From Paenibacillus stellifer (GTDB lineage: Bacteria > Bacillota > Bacilli > Paenibacillales > Paenibacillaceae): 64,000 bases of DNA. A model generated the notes under the pieces. It worked only from the letters and a program-made list of their open reading frames with translations, had not been told where the DNA came from and did no database searches. The DNA lies in the NCBI RefSeq assembly GCF_000758685.1, contig NZ_CP009286.1:2510501-2574500 (forward strand), in the 5' to 3' direction. How positions within the stretch are numbered: the first letter of the stretch is position 1; each line of letters begins with the position of its first letter. This document shows positions 41,233-51,143 of the stretch, in pieces. A program made the translations under genes and the position numbers.

Positions 41233-41445
41233 TCAATCTGCTTCCTTCCTATAAATAAGCATTTGGATTATTAATTATGGCGTACACTGCGGACTTGAAG
41301 CGCAGCAATTCTACTATAGCATAATTATATCGGATAATTCTTCAGCATATTTTGCGTTAATTCTTCTAAGGGTTATAAAACGGATGGCCCTGGCTCAAAC
41401 TGTGGAAAAGCATTCCAATCGTCCCCCGAAAGGAGAGTTATCGTT

Positions 41446-41664
41446 ATGAGCATCAAAGCAATGGCCGCAGCAGCGGCCGCGGCACTTATCCTGATGATTC
41501 CCGCAGGATGCCGCCCTAACGGATCGGATCGGGAGAATCCCGTCTTCCTTCCAATGGACGTTGACGGTTCCGGGTTAGTCGGAGCCAATGACGAACTTCC
41601 CTCCATCATGCAGGATGTTTATACGAAATCCATACCGGAGGATGTGTACGGCAACGAACAATAA
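41446..41664 (+). CDS. Small lipoprotein
   Basis: 72 residues. An Ala-rich hydrophobic signal (MAAAAAAALILMIPAGC) ends in a lipobox with Cys at about residue 22. The short mature part is acidic (PMDVDGSGLVGANDELPSIM) and has no known domain. AAAGGAGAG lies upstream of the ATG. Function unknown. Confidence 0.7.
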   Translation: MSIKAMAAAAAAALILMIPAGCRPNGSDRENPVFLPMDVDGSGLVGANDELPSIMQDVYTKSIPEDVYGNEQ

Positions 41665-41760
41665 GCGCGCCGGACTCTTCATCTGTACAGAGAATGACAA
41701 TTTCAGTATAATAGTTCAATTGCGGTTGGATTGAAACAGATGAGAGGGGAGCAGCATGAT

Positions 41761-42207
41761 ATGGCGGCGGAAATTGTTCGTGTGACGACGGAGGAACAGC
41801 TCCAGCTGGGGTTGAAGATCCGAAAAGAAGTGTTCGTGAAAGAGCAGAAGGTGCCGGTTGAAGAAGAAATCGACCAGTATGACTGCATCGGACCGGATGC
41901 CCATCATCTGTTGGTAATGGACGGAGAGACCGCAGCTGCGACGGGGCGGCTGACCTATTACCGCGAGGGAACCGCGAAGATGCAGCGGATTGCGGTGCTG
42001 AAGGAATACCGGGACAAAGGCTACGGCAGAGTTCTGCTGCTGGCGCTAGAAGAGCTGGCCCGCGAGCTGGGGCTTGAGACTTCCATTCTGGACGGGCAGT
42101 GTCAGGCGGAGAAATTCTATACCAAGCTCGGATACCGGGTCATATCGGAGCAGCCTTTTTATGATGCAGGGATTCTGCATGTCCGGATGCAAAAGGATTT
42201 ACAGTAA
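41761..42207 (+). CDS. GNAT-family N-acetyltransferase
   Basis: 148 residues. LGLKIRKEVFVKEQKVPVEE, RLTYYREGTAKMQRIAVLKE followed by YRDKGYGRVLLLALEELA (acetyl-CoA site Q/RxxGxG/A) and FYTKLGYRVISEQPFYDAGI match the ElaA/YjcF-like GNAT type. The acceptor is unknown. ATG 41761 is chosen for its GAGGGGA site; in-frame starts at 41731 and 41740 are possible. Confidence 0.85.
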   Translation: MAAEIVRVTTEEQLQLGLKIRKEVFVKEQKVPVEEEIDQYDCIGPDAHHLLVMDGETAAATGRLTYYREGTAKMQRIAVLKEYRDKGYGRVLLLALEELARELGLETSILDGQCQAEKFYTKLGYRVISEQPFYDAGILHVRMQKDLQ

Positions 42208-42299
42208 TCCACGAGTAATCCGGGAATAGTCCGGCCTTCCTTTGGGAAATCTAGGAATTAGCCTCGAGGGGCAAATTTCGATCAAAGGAGCAAGGACTC

Positions 42300-42536
42300 A
42301 TGATCAATGGAGGACGCGAACGTTTTGTGGCTGTGCAGAAGAATGGAGACGGGGATATCACCTCGTTCCAGACTTCAACCGGCCGGACTCTGGACTATCA
42401 GCAGGCTATTCGGGAAGTGCAGGCCGGCGCGATTGCCGGAGTGAATGTGTTCAAAGGCCGGGATGGAGCTCCCCATATCCGGGGGGATGCCGACGGCGAT
42501 CCGACCAACAATCTCGATCAATTGCCGCTGTTCTAA
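42300..42536 (+). CDS. DUF3892 protein
   Basis: 78 residues: RFVAVQKNGDGDITSFQTST, then GRTLDYQQAIREVQAGAIAG and GRDGAPHIRGDADGDPTNNL, typical of DUF3892. AAAGGAG precedes the ATG. Family function unknown. Terminator follows at once. Confidence 0.75.
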   Translation: MINGGRERFVAVQKNGDGDITSFQTSTGRTLDYQQAIREVQAGAIAGVNVFKGRDGAPHIRGDADGDPTNNLDQLPLF

Positions 42537-42558
42537 GAGCAGCAGGTGCAGGACGGAT

Positions 42559-42596
42559 GCCGTCCGGATGGCGATTAGGCCTCCGGGCGGCTTTTT
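42559..42596 (+). terminator. Terminator after the DUF3892 gene
   Basis: GCCGTCCGG/CCGGGCGGC stem followed by TTTTT. Confidence 0.7.
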
Positions 42597-42602
42597 ACAT
42601 TA

Positions 42603-43346
42603 TTATCCCTGAAGAGGGTATACCACATGCTGCTCCAGGAAGGGCATCCCGTCTGTCCGCCCGACATAGTCCGGCTTCTCGTCTCCGTAATGCATCAGCG
42701 AGATCACGCTCCGGACATCCTCAGGAAGGCTCTTAAGCTCCTCCAGTGTGGTATGGACAACGCCCGGGCCTTCGAGCTGGCAGTCATGAAAGATTAGGCG
42801 GCAGCCTTGATTTCGCACAAGGTTCGTTAGCAGCTCCGGCTCAAAAGTCATATCGGCGCTGTAAAATATATCGTCGTTCAGCAGCAGCGAATAGCTGAGC
42901 TTGCCCGGTATATGTGGAGTTTGAATCAAGTTGACCGTGAGATCCCGGGACAGTCTGCAGGGCATATCCGGAACGATAGGGCGTACATCAAAGATATCCT
43001 CAAGTCTGGTGATCTTGCCTTCCTGGTACATGCTTCCCATCAGCGTATGCTCCCATAAGGGATCGATCAGCGCCTCTGCCAGCAGCAAGGTCATTTTGCG
43101 GGCGCCGCGCGAACGAAGAGAGAAGGCCAGCTCTTCCAGCCCTCCGATATGATCGGCATGGATATGGGTAACCAGCACTGCGTCAACCTCCTCGAAGGAG
43201 CGCCCGAGGTCGTACATCGCAAGCGGGCCGGTAAATCCGCAGTCCACGAGCAGGGTGTAATCCGGAGTGATCAGCAGGGCGTTGTTATTGTAATAATTTT
43301 TGGCAAAAGCGCTGCCCGTTCCCAGCATTTGAAGCTGAAGCGTCAT
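42603..43346 (-). CDS. Metallo-beta-lactamase-fold hydrolase (RNase Z/YhfI-like)
   Basis: 247 residues. LGTGSAFAKNYYNNNALLIT, LLVDCGFTGPLAMYDLG and VLVTHIHADHIGGLEELAF give the HxHxDH zinc motif; HDCQLEGPGVVHTTLEEL and ISLMHYGDEKPD give later ligands. The layout matches the small arylsulfatase/RNase Z-like MBL group. Exact substrate unknown. Confidence 0.85.
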   Translation of the reverse strand: MTLQLQMLGTGSAFAKNYYNNNALLITPDYTLLVDCGFTGPLAMYDLGRSFEEVDAVLVTHIHADHIGGLEELAFSLRSRGARKMTLLLAEALIDPLWEHTLMGSMYQEGKITRLEDIFDVRPIVPDMPCRLSRDLTVNLIQTPHIPGKLSYSLLLNDDIFYSADMTFEPELLTNLVRNQGCRLIFHDCQLEGPGVVHTTLEELKSLPEDVRSVISLMHYGDEKPDYVGRTDGMPFLEQHVVYPLQG

Positions 43347-43543
43347 CTTCTTATCCCTCCAAAGTTAGCCGTTGTACCCATTGTACATAGTATCAGCAAA
43401 TTGTTAAGCGGCGATAAAGAATCATTTTTCCAGCTGAACCTTTATTTCTGAAAGATTGAAGAAAAATATCCCTTGGCTGCCGCAACTTGCTTCTGAAGAC
43501 GAAGTATATATTAACAGCATGAATTAGTGTGGAGGTCAGGGGT

Positions 43544-44107
43544 ATGATGAACAAGAGATGGAGAAAGGTTGCCGTGTGTGTGATTGCATTTTCCCTAATG
43601 GGCGGCTCAATGCTGTTCGCCGATTCCGTCTATCAAAAGGTGCGCGTATGGAGCAACGGAAAAGAGATCGCCGACGGGGGATATTTGATCGATGGCAAAA
43701 CCTACGTCCCCGCCCGTGAAATGGACGCGCTGGTGGTCTGGGATGATTCGGGAAAGGTGAAGATTATCAAGCCGAACGTCCATATTACGCTGTTCGACTC
43801 AAATGACCGGGTATTTGGCAATGTGAAGACGGGCAAGCTCAAATTCAGGGCGCTTACCCAGGTGGACAGCCTCTCCGACAATATCGCCGGTGTCAAGCTG
43901 TCTATTACCGATCCGTCAGGCAACACCAAAGATTTGGACTCACGGGATCTTGACAGCGGACAGGATGATAACTTCTGGTATTCGACCAAGGAGATCACTT
44001 ACGAGTTCAAATCGTCTGGCAAATATAAAATCGGCATCTACATGAAAGCCACCAAGAACGGGGATTACTCGCTGGTTTCGGAGAAAGTTATAACGGCAAT
44101 GAATTGA
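43544..44107 (+). CDS. Secreted stalk-domain (copper amine oxidase N-terminal-like) protein
   Basis: About 187 residues. A signal peptide (KVAVCVIAFSLMGGSMLFAD) is followed by VRVWSNGKEIADGGYLIDGK, TYVPAREMDALVVWDDSGKV and IIKP, the stalk domain common in Paenibacillus exoproteins, and a second beta domain from about residue 75. ATG 43544 has GGAGG upstream. Likely cell-surface; role unknown. Confidence 0.75.
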   Translation: MMNKRWRKVAVCVIAFSLMGGSMLFADSVYQKVRVWSNGKEIADGGYLIDGKTYVPAREMDALVVWDDSGKVKIIKPNVHITLFDSNDRVFGNVKTGKLKFRALTQVDSLSDNIAGVKLSITDPSGNTKDLDSRDLDSGQDDNFWYSTKEITYEFKSSGKYKIGIYMKATKNGDYSLVSEKVITAMN

Positions 44108-44200
44108 CAAAAGCTCGCCATCTTCGCAAATTGACCTGGGGTTGTCTTACGTGTTACCATACCAAATGTAGGATAATTCAACTTAAAGCGAGGTATTTCA

Positions 44201-44560
44201 ATGAGCGAACACAAACATGAGCATGGCGAAGCATGCGGCTGCGGGCACGACCATGACCATGAACATAACCACGACCATGGCGACGGCTGCGGCTGCGGAC
44301 ACGACCATGAGCACGAGGAATTTGTACTGACTCTGACCAACGAACAGGGCGAGGATGTAGAGATGGTACTTGTCGAAACGTTCGATGTGAACGAGAAGCT
44401 CTACGCGCTGCTGCTGGAACGCGAAAATCCGGAAGCAGACGGCATCATCCTGCGTATGGAAGAAGAAGACGAGGAAATGGTGCTTTACAATATCGAAGAC
44501 GAAGCGGAATGGAAGGCTGTCGAAGAAGCCTACAACGAGCTGCTTGCCCGTCAGGGATAG
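44201..44560 (+). CDS. DUF1292 (YrzB-like) protein with His/Cys-rich N-terminal extension
   Basis: 119 residues. The C-terminal 80 are a standard acidic DUF1292 domain (FVLTLTNEQGEDVEMVLVET, EEMVLYNIEDEAEWKAVEEA). The first 38 residues hold about 14 His and four Cys in repeated GHDHDHEHNHDH and ACGCGH/GCGCGH units, an apparent metal-binding tail absent from short YrzB proteins. DUF1292 function is unknown. Confidence 0.85.
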   Translation: MSEHKHEHGEACGCGHDHDHEHNHDHGDGCGCGHDHEHEEFVLTLTNEQGEDVEMVLVETFDVNEKLYALLLERENPEADGIILRMEEEDEEMVLYNIEDEAEWKAVEEAYNELLARQG

Positions 44561-44680
44561 ATTTTCCGAAGCAAAATATGGAATCAAGGATAACGCCTGT
44601 CGGTGTCCTTTGACGCCGAGCGTTTACCGGAGAAGATCAGAGAGGGCACCGGACAATTATATACTTTCTGATCATGAAGA

Positions 44681-44713
44681 AACCCGATACCTTTGGCCAG
44701 GTATCGGGTTTTT
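44681..44713. terminator. Terminator between DUF1292 and decarboxylase genes
   Basis: AACCCGATACC/GGTATCGGGTT hairpin followed by TTT; usable by both converging genes. Confidence 0.75.
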
Positions 44714-44742
44714 GTATGAGATGCCGGGCTGAAAGCCGGCGG

Positions 44743-46218
44743 TCAGAAGATCGGGTCGGCCTCGACGATAACCTTGACATGAGTGAGTGTCTTGTCTTCC
44801 GGTCCTTTGACGGGGAGGCCGATTTCTACATGATCACGAATATAGTCGATATTGTCCTGGGTAATAACTTCGCCCGGGAGAAGAATCGGAATTCCCGGCG
44901 GATACACGTAGATGAATTCGGCGATAATCCGGTCAGCTGATTCCTTGAATGGAACAAGCTCGGTATCGGCATAGAAGGCGTCCCGCGGAGTGAGTGCCAG
45001 CTGCGGAATCTCGGGAACCTGCACCTTGAGCTCGTAGATGTCGCCCTTGCCGAAATGGATGGCGGACAGCACGCGCAGCGCCGAGAGCAGCTTGTCTACA
45101 GACTGCCGGGTATCTCCGGGAGTAATTAGGCAAAGAATGTTATACATGTCGCTCATTTCGACTTCAATGTTATACTTCTCACGCAGCCAGTTCTCCGCTT
45201 CCCAGCCCGTGATGCCGAGATGGCGAACATGAATGCTGAGCTTGGTCGGATCATGGTCATAGGTCGCTTCCGTACCGAGAATCTCGTTGCCGAAGCTGTA
45301 CAAGCCGTCGATCTCGTTGACAGCTTCCCTGGCGTATTTCGCCAGCGCGATGGCGTGTGATGCCATATCATGTCCGTGAAGGGCCAGTTGGCGTCTTGAG
45401 GTATCCAGAGAGGCCATAAGGACATAGGAAGTCGATGTCGTCGTCAGCATGCTCATCATGGTCTGGACGCGCTGCGGGTTAATGAATCCTGTGTCCGCGT
45501 TGACGTTGAGCACTGAGCTTTGAGTCATGGAGCCGCCAAGTTTGTGTACGCTGGTTGCGGCCATATCGGCGCCAGCCTGCATGGCCGACATCGGCAGCTC
45601 CTCGTGAAAATGGATCAATACCCCGTGCGCTTCATCCACAAGCACCGGGATGCCGTAGCTGTGGGCAAGCTCTACAATGGAGCGCAAATCGGCGCATACC
45701 CCGAAATAGGTCGGATTGATGACTAGCACGCCTTTGGCGTCCGGATGACGCTGAAGGGCGCGGCTGAGCGAACTGGTCGTGATGCCGTGGTCGATCCCCA
45801 GATTCTCGTCTTGTACAGGAGAGACGAAGATGGGCTTGGCTCCCGAAAGAATGATGGCAGACATGATCGACTTATGGACATTGCGGGGAACGATGAGTTT
45901 ATCCCCGGGCGAGACTACCGACATGATCATCGTAATGATGGCTCCGCTGGTGCCCTGGACGCTGAAATACGTATAGTCCGCTCCAAATGCTTCCGCCGCC
46001 AGATTCTGGGCTTGAGCGATTACGCCTTTGGGCTGGTGCAGGTCGTCAAGCGGTGCAATATTGATCAGATCTATGGAAAGGACATTGTCGCCGATGAATT
46101 CCCTGAATTCGGGATCGGTTCCTGCTCCTTTTTTATGACCGGGAATATGAAATTGCACCGGATTTCCGGCAACGTGCTTTTTTAGAGCCGTGAAGAGAGG
46201 GGTAAGCGATTGATCCAT
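44743..46218 (-). CDS. Orn/Lys/Arg decarboxylase, fold I
   Basis: 491 residues. GTSGAIITMIMSVVSPGDKL, VDEAHGVLIHFHEELP and TSVHKLGGSMTQSS (PLP Lys) are the Orn/Lys/Arg decarboxylase large-domain blocks; the C-terminal domain has PPGIPILLPGEVITQ. Size matches the short Bacillus SpeA-type arginine decarboxylase rather than the 700-residue inducible enzymes. Substrate preference cannot be read with certainty. ATG 46218 is chosen because GGGAG is six bases upstream. Confidence 0.88.
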   Translation of the reverse strand: MDQSLTPLFTALKKHVAGNPVQFHIPGHKKGAGTDPEFREFIGDNVLSIDLINIAPLDDLHQPKGVIAQAQNLAAEAFGADYTYFSVQGTSGAIITMIMSVVSPGDKLIVPRNVHKSIMSAIILSGAKPIFVSPVQDENLGIDHGITTSSLSRALQRHPDAKGVLVINPTYFGVCADLRSIVELAHSYGIPVLVDEAHGVLIHFHEELPMSAMQAGADMAATSVHKLGGSMTQSSVLNVNADTGFINPQRVQTMMSMLTTTSTSYVLMASLDTSRRQLALHGHDMASHAIALAKYAREAVNEIDGLYSFGNEILGTEATYDHDPTKLSIHVRHLGITGWEAENWLREKYNIEVEMSDMYNILCLITPGDTRQSVDKLLSALRVLSAIHFGKGDIYELKVQVPEIPQLALTPRDAFYADTELVPFKESADRIIAEFIYVYPPGIPILLPGEVITQDNIDYIRDHVEIGLPVKGPEDKTLTHVKVIVEADPIF

Positions 46219-46304
46219 TAATACTCCCACAACCTTTCTAAAAGTGAAGTCACAAACAAATGAAGTATAACAAAACCATGATCATAATACTAGGATGTGA
46301 TGTA

Positions 46305-47621
46305 ATGCCGCTGAATTCGAAGCCGCGCACCCATATCAACCTTGCGTCTCCGTTTATTCTTGAGATGTGGATCATCATTTTTTTGGTCGAATTCATCAAG
46401 GGATCGCTGCTCGTCGCGCTGCTGCCCGTCTATATGGAGAACGTTCTGGATCTGTCCGTGACCGTTGTCGGCGTAGCCTTCGCGCTTCAATATCTGGGCG
46501 ATAATCTGTTCCGCGGCCCGTCGGGCTGGATCATGGAGCGAATCGGCTATCGCTGGACGATGACCGGGGCTCTGTTTCTGATCGCGGTCGCCGTCTGCCT
46601 GATCATCTATGCGAAGGACGCTGTCTCGCTGTCACTGGCCTGCCTGATCCTCGGTGTAGGGACCTCTCCGCTATGGCCCTGCGTCATGACCGGTGTGACT
46701 GAGCTGGCCGGCTCTACAACGAGCGGCGGAAGCGGAGCGGCGATGGGGGCGGTAGAGATGGCATCGCTGGCGGGAACCGGCATCGGTCCTATCACGGTCA
46801 ACTTCCTGATGGATCACGGGCATTACAGCTATCATGCCGTATTCCTGGTGCTTCTAATCTTCGCCGCGCTCGTCATCGCCGTTGCCCTGCTGCTGCCGGC
46901 GAAGCTAGCGCATGGCGTTCATGCGGTCAGCCGGTCCGGGGAGCCGACGGAAGAGGAGAGAGTCAAGCTGAATCCGCTGCGGAGCCTCCAGCGGACGATG
47001 CGCAACGTGAGACAGTCGCTGCGGGTAAGCCGCCTGCTGTACCCAGCCTTGTTCTTACAGGCGTTCGCCATCGGCCTGATGACTCCGGTCGTGACGCTGT
47101 TCACCCGGACGGAGCTTCATCTGTCGCCGATGCAGTTCAATCTTCTGCTGATCGCAGGCGGGGGATTCACTGTCCTGGCGCTCATACCGGCCGGCAAGCT
47201 GGTGGACAAGATCGGCACGTCGGTTTTTCTGAGCACCGGATTTCTTCTGGCTGCCGTTTCACTGTCGATCTTCTCGCATGTGCGTGTGCTGTCACTCGTC
47301 TTTATAATGGTCGCGCTCGTCGGAGTCAGCTATGCGATGATCCTCCCGGCCTGGAACGCTTTCCTGGCGTCACAGGTACCCAAGGAGGAGCGAGGGACTG
47401 TCTGGGGGATATTCCTTACCCTGCAGGGCTCCGGCATGGTGTTCGGCCCTATCGTATCGGGCAAGCTATGGGATTCGGTAAGCCATAACGCGCCGTTCGT
47501 CGCCAGTGCGGCCGTCATGCTGCTGCTCTTCGTGCTTCACCGGGTCATTGTGCTGCGGACGAAGCGGAAGGCCAGCGCGTCATCCGTGCGCGCCCTGCGG
47601 ACCCGTGAGGCGGACAAATAA
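46305..47621 (+). CDS. Major facilitator superfamily transporter
   Basis: About 438 residues, twelve hydrophobic segments with a central hydrophilic loop near residue 205 (SRSGEPTEEERVKLNPLRSL). The loop between TM2 and TM3 has GPSGWIMERIGYRW, and the second half KLVDKIGTSVFL, the MFS GxxxDRxGRR-like positions. A drug-efflux-like carrier; substrate unknown. Divergent from the decarboxylase gene. Confidence 0.85.
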   Translation: MPLNSKPRTHINLASPFILEMWIIIFLVEFIKGSLLVALLPVYMENVLDLSVTVVGVAFALQYLGDNLFRGPSGWIMERIGYRWTMTGALFLIAVAVCLIIYAKDAVSLSLACLILGVGTSPLWPCVMTGVTELAGSTTSGGSGAAMGAVEMASLAGTGIGPITVNFLMDHGHYSYHAVFLVLLIFAALVIAVALLLPAKLAHGVHAVSRSGEPTEEERVKLNPLRSLQRTMRNVRQSLRVSRLLYPALFLQAFAIGLMTPVVTLFTRTELHLSPMQFNLLLIAGGGFTVLALIPAGKLVDKIGTSVFLSTGFLLAAVSLSIFSHVRVLSLVFIMVALVGVSYAMILPAWNAFLASQVPKEERGTVWGIFLTLQGSGMVFGPIVSGKLWDSVSHNAPFVASAAVMLLLFVLHRVIVLRTKRKASASSVRALRTREADK

Positions 47622-47724
47622 TTCAGCCGACATAGGAATGAATAGGAATCGCAAGGGATCTTCAATAAGAGCCTTTTAAAATAGTTCCCCATAAAGAGAT
47701 CCTCAAAAAGAGAACCTTCAAAAA

Positions 47725-47765
47725 AATAACCTTCAAGCCCACATGTCAGGGGTTTGAAGGTTATT
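47725..47765 (-). terminator. Strong terminator between the MFS and DUF1054 genes
   Basis: A 16-bp stem (AATAACCTTCAAGCCC and complement) with seven T on the minus strand; may also stop plus-strand transcripts. Confidence 0.8.
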
Positions 47766-47810
47766 CTTGTTTCGGTCATGGAACTTCCGGCTGGTCAGCT
47801 CAGCTCTCCC

Positions 47811-48434
47811 TCAGAACGACATCCGGTACAGCGGCAGCAGCTTCTCGAAAGTGCTCTCCACCAGCTGAAGTAGTGCCGCTCCATCTCCAAGCACCGGATC
47901 ATTCCGTTCAATCCGCAGTCCGCATGTCACTTCGGCTTTCTTAACCTCCTTCAAGCGCCGGATGAGCTCTTCGAACTGGACTCTGCCCATATCTCGATGC
48001 ATCGTTCCCCGCAGGTCCAGATGATCTGTAGACCAAAAGTAATTTCCGGGCAGCTCTTTCCGGACCATATCCATATTGTCTGCAAGGGCATCGGCAAAAG
48101 CAATCTTGTTCGGGCTTTCGTAGATGATGGCAAAAACGGCGAACAAGTGCGTGCTGAACATCCCGGTCTGGAAATGGGGCAGCGCCTTGTAGCCCCTCTT
48201 CGATGGGCCCCAGGCGACCCAGGTATCGTTAGGCGGATGCACCGTACGACGGGCATGCTTGGCCACATGCGGATACATCTCCTCGCCGCAGAGTGCGGAG
48301 AGGAAGGGTGCGGTCTCTTCTCCCAGCGCGTTCAGCTTGGGCCGGACGGTGGCGATAAGGGCATCCATGCGCGGCTCAAGCCCTTCAATGGCCATGGTAT
48401 CGAAATCTTGCGAGGCAAAACCTTCAAACGGCAT
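47811..48434 (-). CDS. DUF1054 (YktB-like) protein
   Basis: 207 residues, the usual size of this Firmicute family. FEGFASQDFDTMAIEGLEPR, VHPPNDTWVAWGPSKRGYKA and HFQTGMFSTHLFAVFAIIYE are highly characteristic. Crystal homologues exist but function is unknown. Single gene with a strong terminator. Confidence 0.88.
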   Translation of the reverse strand: MPFEGFASQDFDTMAIEGLEPRMDALIATVRPKLNALGEETAPFLSALCGEEMYPHVAKHARRTVHPPNDTWVAWGPSKRGYKALPHFQTGMFSTHLFAVFAIIYESPNKIAFADALADNMDMVRKELPGNYFWSTDHLDLRGTMHRDMGRVQFEELIRRLKEVKKAEVTCGLRIERNDPVLGDGAALLQLVESTFEKLLPLYRMSF

Positions 48435-48721
48435 CTCATGTCACCTCAATACAGAATGTCCCATTTTTCCATAACGACTTCACCTATCACCGAAAAAGGC
48501 GTTTGGAATCATGGGGAAGCGGGTAAAAATAGTCAATAAACCAAGTTACCGCTACATAAGCTGAAGTATAAAATAAGTGTAGGATGAACGCAAAATCCTT
48601 CTCATGCGTCGCACGGGCACTGGTCCGGCCTGGAGCTATCGCATTATGGGCTGGATTGGGCGAGCCGGACTGATCAACAAGCCGGTTAAACGATCGTCAA
48701 CTTTCTAAGGGGGAGTGGGCC

Positions 48722-49318
48722 GTGAACAAGAATGACGAAGTGGAATACTGCAACCTGGAACTGCGGTTTGACCGGCTGCATATTCAGAACCTGATCAAGG
48801 ACCTGATTCAGGAAGGCTACTCGCTCTACTGGAGCGAGAGCGACAATCTGTTTATCATCTCGGTTCGCACGGGCCGCAAACTGGTGAAGCTGCGCTTTCA
48901 GCGGATCAAGGAAGGCTACAAGCTGGTCGGCGATTATATGATCAAGGATGCGCGTCTAGCCGAGTGGATGGAGAAGCTGATCGGCGACATGCGAGGACAT
49001 GCGGTTGTCAAACGTTTCCGCGACCGTCAGATTCTTATTGAGAACATTTTGTTCGGCGAGGTTATCCGGCTGGTGGAGATTTCAGGCTATCAGCAGAGAG
49101 TGCTGTATCAGAAAGGACCGCTGCTCTCTGACCAGGAATTGACCAAGATGTTCTACTCCAAGCTTGGTGAAGAGCGCATCGAGGAGCGCAAGAGGGAACT
49201 TGATGCCGAACTCGACCGTCTTAGCGACGCACTGGCACGTAAGGACGAAATTCAGGCCACTGTATCCAAGGAAAAGCTGCGGGAGCTGACTCTTGAATTA
49301 TTCAGGCTGGAGTGGTAA
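48722..49318 (+). CDS. Conserved hypothetical protein with C-terminal coiled coil
   Basis: 198 residues, charged, soluble. The N-terminal part (LIKDLIQEGYSLYWSESDNL, ISVRTGRKLVKLRFQRI) is mixed alpha/beta; from about residue 150 a helical KLGEERIEERKRELDAELDR stretch suggests a coiled coil. Similar Paenibacillus proteins carry misleading names; I see no adenylation or carrier motif. GTG start after GGGGGAG. It lies upstream of gnd with a weak hairpin (49344-49367) between. Confidence 0.65.
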   Translation: MNKNDEVEYCNLELRFDRLHIQNLIKDLIQEGYSLYWSESDNLFIISVRTGRKLVKLRFQRIKEGYKLVGDYMIKDARLAEWMEKLIGDMRGHAVVKRFRDRQILIENILFGEVIRLVEISGYQQRVLYQKGPLLSDQELTKMFYSKLGEERIEERKRELDAELDRLSDALARKDEIQATVSKEKLRELTLELFRLEW

Positions 49319-49528
49319 ATATAGTAGGAAGAATCAGGATTTAGGCACCTCTTGTCAAAGGGGTGTCTTCAATTTGCGAAAGCAATTATTCGTGGGGGTT
49401 CACTTCTTGCGAAAAAAAAGTTAAAATGGTTACATTGCGGGTCAAATTCCATAAAGTCTTGTTTGTCAATGAATTTGATCTCTATAGGTTTCACACAAAA
49501 ACAAAGTGTGCAAAGGGTGGAGGACCAG

Positions 49529-50953
49529 ATGGCAAAACAACAAATCGGCGTTATCGGCCTGGCTGTTATGGGCAAAAACTTGGCTCTCAACATCGAGAGC
49601 AGAGGCTTTACCGTTTCGGTATTCAACCGTTCCCCTGAGAAGACGCATGATCTTCTGGAAGAGGCGAAAGGCAAGAATCTGTTCGGCACGTTCACCGTTG
49701 AGGAGTTCGTGAATTCGCTTGAAACTCCCCGCAAAATCCTGATCATGGTTCAGGCGGGCAAAGCAACCGACGCGACGATTGAGCAGCTTATTCCTTACCT
49801 GGATCAGGGGGATATCATCATCGACGGCGGCAACGCCTACTTCCCTGATACTGTTAGACGCAACAAGGAGCTTGAAGAGAAAGGCTTCCGCTTCATCGGC
49901 ACCGGCGTATCCGGCGGCGAAGAAGGCGCTCTGAAGGGACCTTCCATCATGCCGGGCGGACAGGAAAGCGCCTATGAGCTGGTTGAGCCAATTCTGACTG
50001 CTATTTCTGCCAAGGTTGACGGAGAACCCTGCTGTACATATATCGGACCGGACGGAGCGGGCCACTATGTGAAGATGGTCCACAACGGCATCGAGTACGG
50101 CGATATGCAGCTGATCTGCGAAGCCTACCAGCTTCTTAAGGATGTTGTCGGTCTGGATGAAAAAGAATTGCATGCAACGTTCGCGGAATGGAACAAGGGC
50201 GAGCTTGACAGCTACCTGATCGAAATTACACGTGACATCTTCGCGCAATATGATAAGGACACCGGCAAACCGATGGTGGACGTCATTCTCGACGCAGCCG
50301 GACAAAAGGGCACCGGCAAATGGACAAGCCAAAGCTCGCTGGATCTCGGCGTGCCGCTGTCCATGATTACCGAGTCCGTATTCTCCCGCTTCCTCTCCGC
50401 CCTGAAGGAAGAACGCGTGGAAGCCAGCAAGGTGCTGAACGGCCCGTCCGCTCCGGCATTTGCAGGCGACAAGGCCGAGTTCGTGGAGAATGTCCGCAGA
50501 GCGCTGTTCACCAGCAAAATCGTATCCTATGCACAGGGCTTCGCCCAGCTGCGCGTCGCTTCGGAAGAATACGGCTGGAACCTGAAATACGGCAGTCTCG
50601 CCAAGATCTGGCGCGGCGGCTGCATCATCCGTTCCCAGTTCCTGCAGAAGATCACGGACGCTTACGAGAACAATCCGGATCTCAAGAACCTGATGCTTGA
50701 TCCGTATTTCAAGGACATTATGACGAACTATCAGGACGCATGGCGCAAGGTTGTCGCTGAAGCCATTACACGCGGTATCCCGGTTCCGGGCTTCGCAAGC
50801 GCACTGGCATACTATGACAGCTACCGCACGGAGCGTCTGCCTGCCAACCTGCTTCAGGCGCAGCGCGACTACTTCGGCGCCCATACCTTCAAACGCGTGG
50901 ACAAGGAAGGCGTCTTCCACCACGACTGGATCGCCGAGGCACAGGGCGAATAA
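49529..50953 (+). CDS. gnd: 6-phosphogluconate dehydrogenase, decarboxylating
   Basis: 474 residues. [20 protein letters not shown] is the NADP site, [20 protein letters not shown] and [20 protein letters not shown] the substrate-binding signature, [20 protein letters not shown] holds the catalytic Lys-Asn-Glu region, and [20 protein letters not shown] the C-terminal tail. It converts 6-phosphogluconate to ribulose 5-phosphate in the oxidative pentose phosphate pathway. ATG 49529 follows GGAGG; longer in-frame extensions lack family similarity. Confidence 0.96.
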   Translation: MAKQQIGVIGLAVMGKNLALNIESRGFTVSVFNRSPEKTHDLLEEAKGKNLFGTFTVEEFVNSLETPRKILIMVQAGKATDATIEQLIPYLDQGDIIIDGGNAYFPDTVRRNKELEEKGFRFIGTGVSGGEEGALKGPSIMPGGQESAYELVEPILTAISAKVDGEPCCTYIGPDGAGHYVKMVHNGIEYGDMQLICEAYQLLKDVVGLDEKELHATFAEWNKGELDSYLIEITRDIFAQYDKDTGKPMVDVILDAAGQKGTGKWTSQSSLDLGVPLSMITESVFSRFLSALKEERVEASKVLNGPSAPAFAGDKAEFVENVRRALFTSKIVSYAQGFAQLRVASEEYGWNLKYGSLAKIWRGGCIIRSQFLQKITDAYENNPDLKNLMLDPYFKDIMTNYQDAWRKVVAEAITRGIPVPGFASALAYYDSYRTERLPANLLQAQRDYFGAHTFKRVDKEGVFHHDWIAEAQGE

Positions 50954-50982
50954 TACGCTTCATCCCTGCACGTTCTTACAAG

Positions 50983-51023
50983 GCCCGGAATGTCCCGCAG
51001 TCAAGCGGGCTTCCGGGCTTTTT
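50983..51023 (+). terminator. Terminator of gnd
   Basis: GCCCGGAA/TTCCGGGC outer stem with an inner CCCGC/GCGGG helix and TTTTT. Confidence 0.85.
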
Positions 51024-51143
51024 CAAAATGAATAGCAAGCAAAAGCTTCACACAGAACTGAGCGCGAACGGGAAAAAGCAAGCATTGTGCCGGGTTTTAC
51101 CCATGTGTTATGATAGATCGAAAGAAGCTTGGTGGTGATAAAT

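Noticed and set aside
49466..50923. Long antisense frame opposite gnd (similar ones opposite ptsI at 56206-57909 and asnB at 22467-23588)
   Set aside because: Codon-periodicity shadows of strong genes in GC-rich DNA; no sites or family matches.
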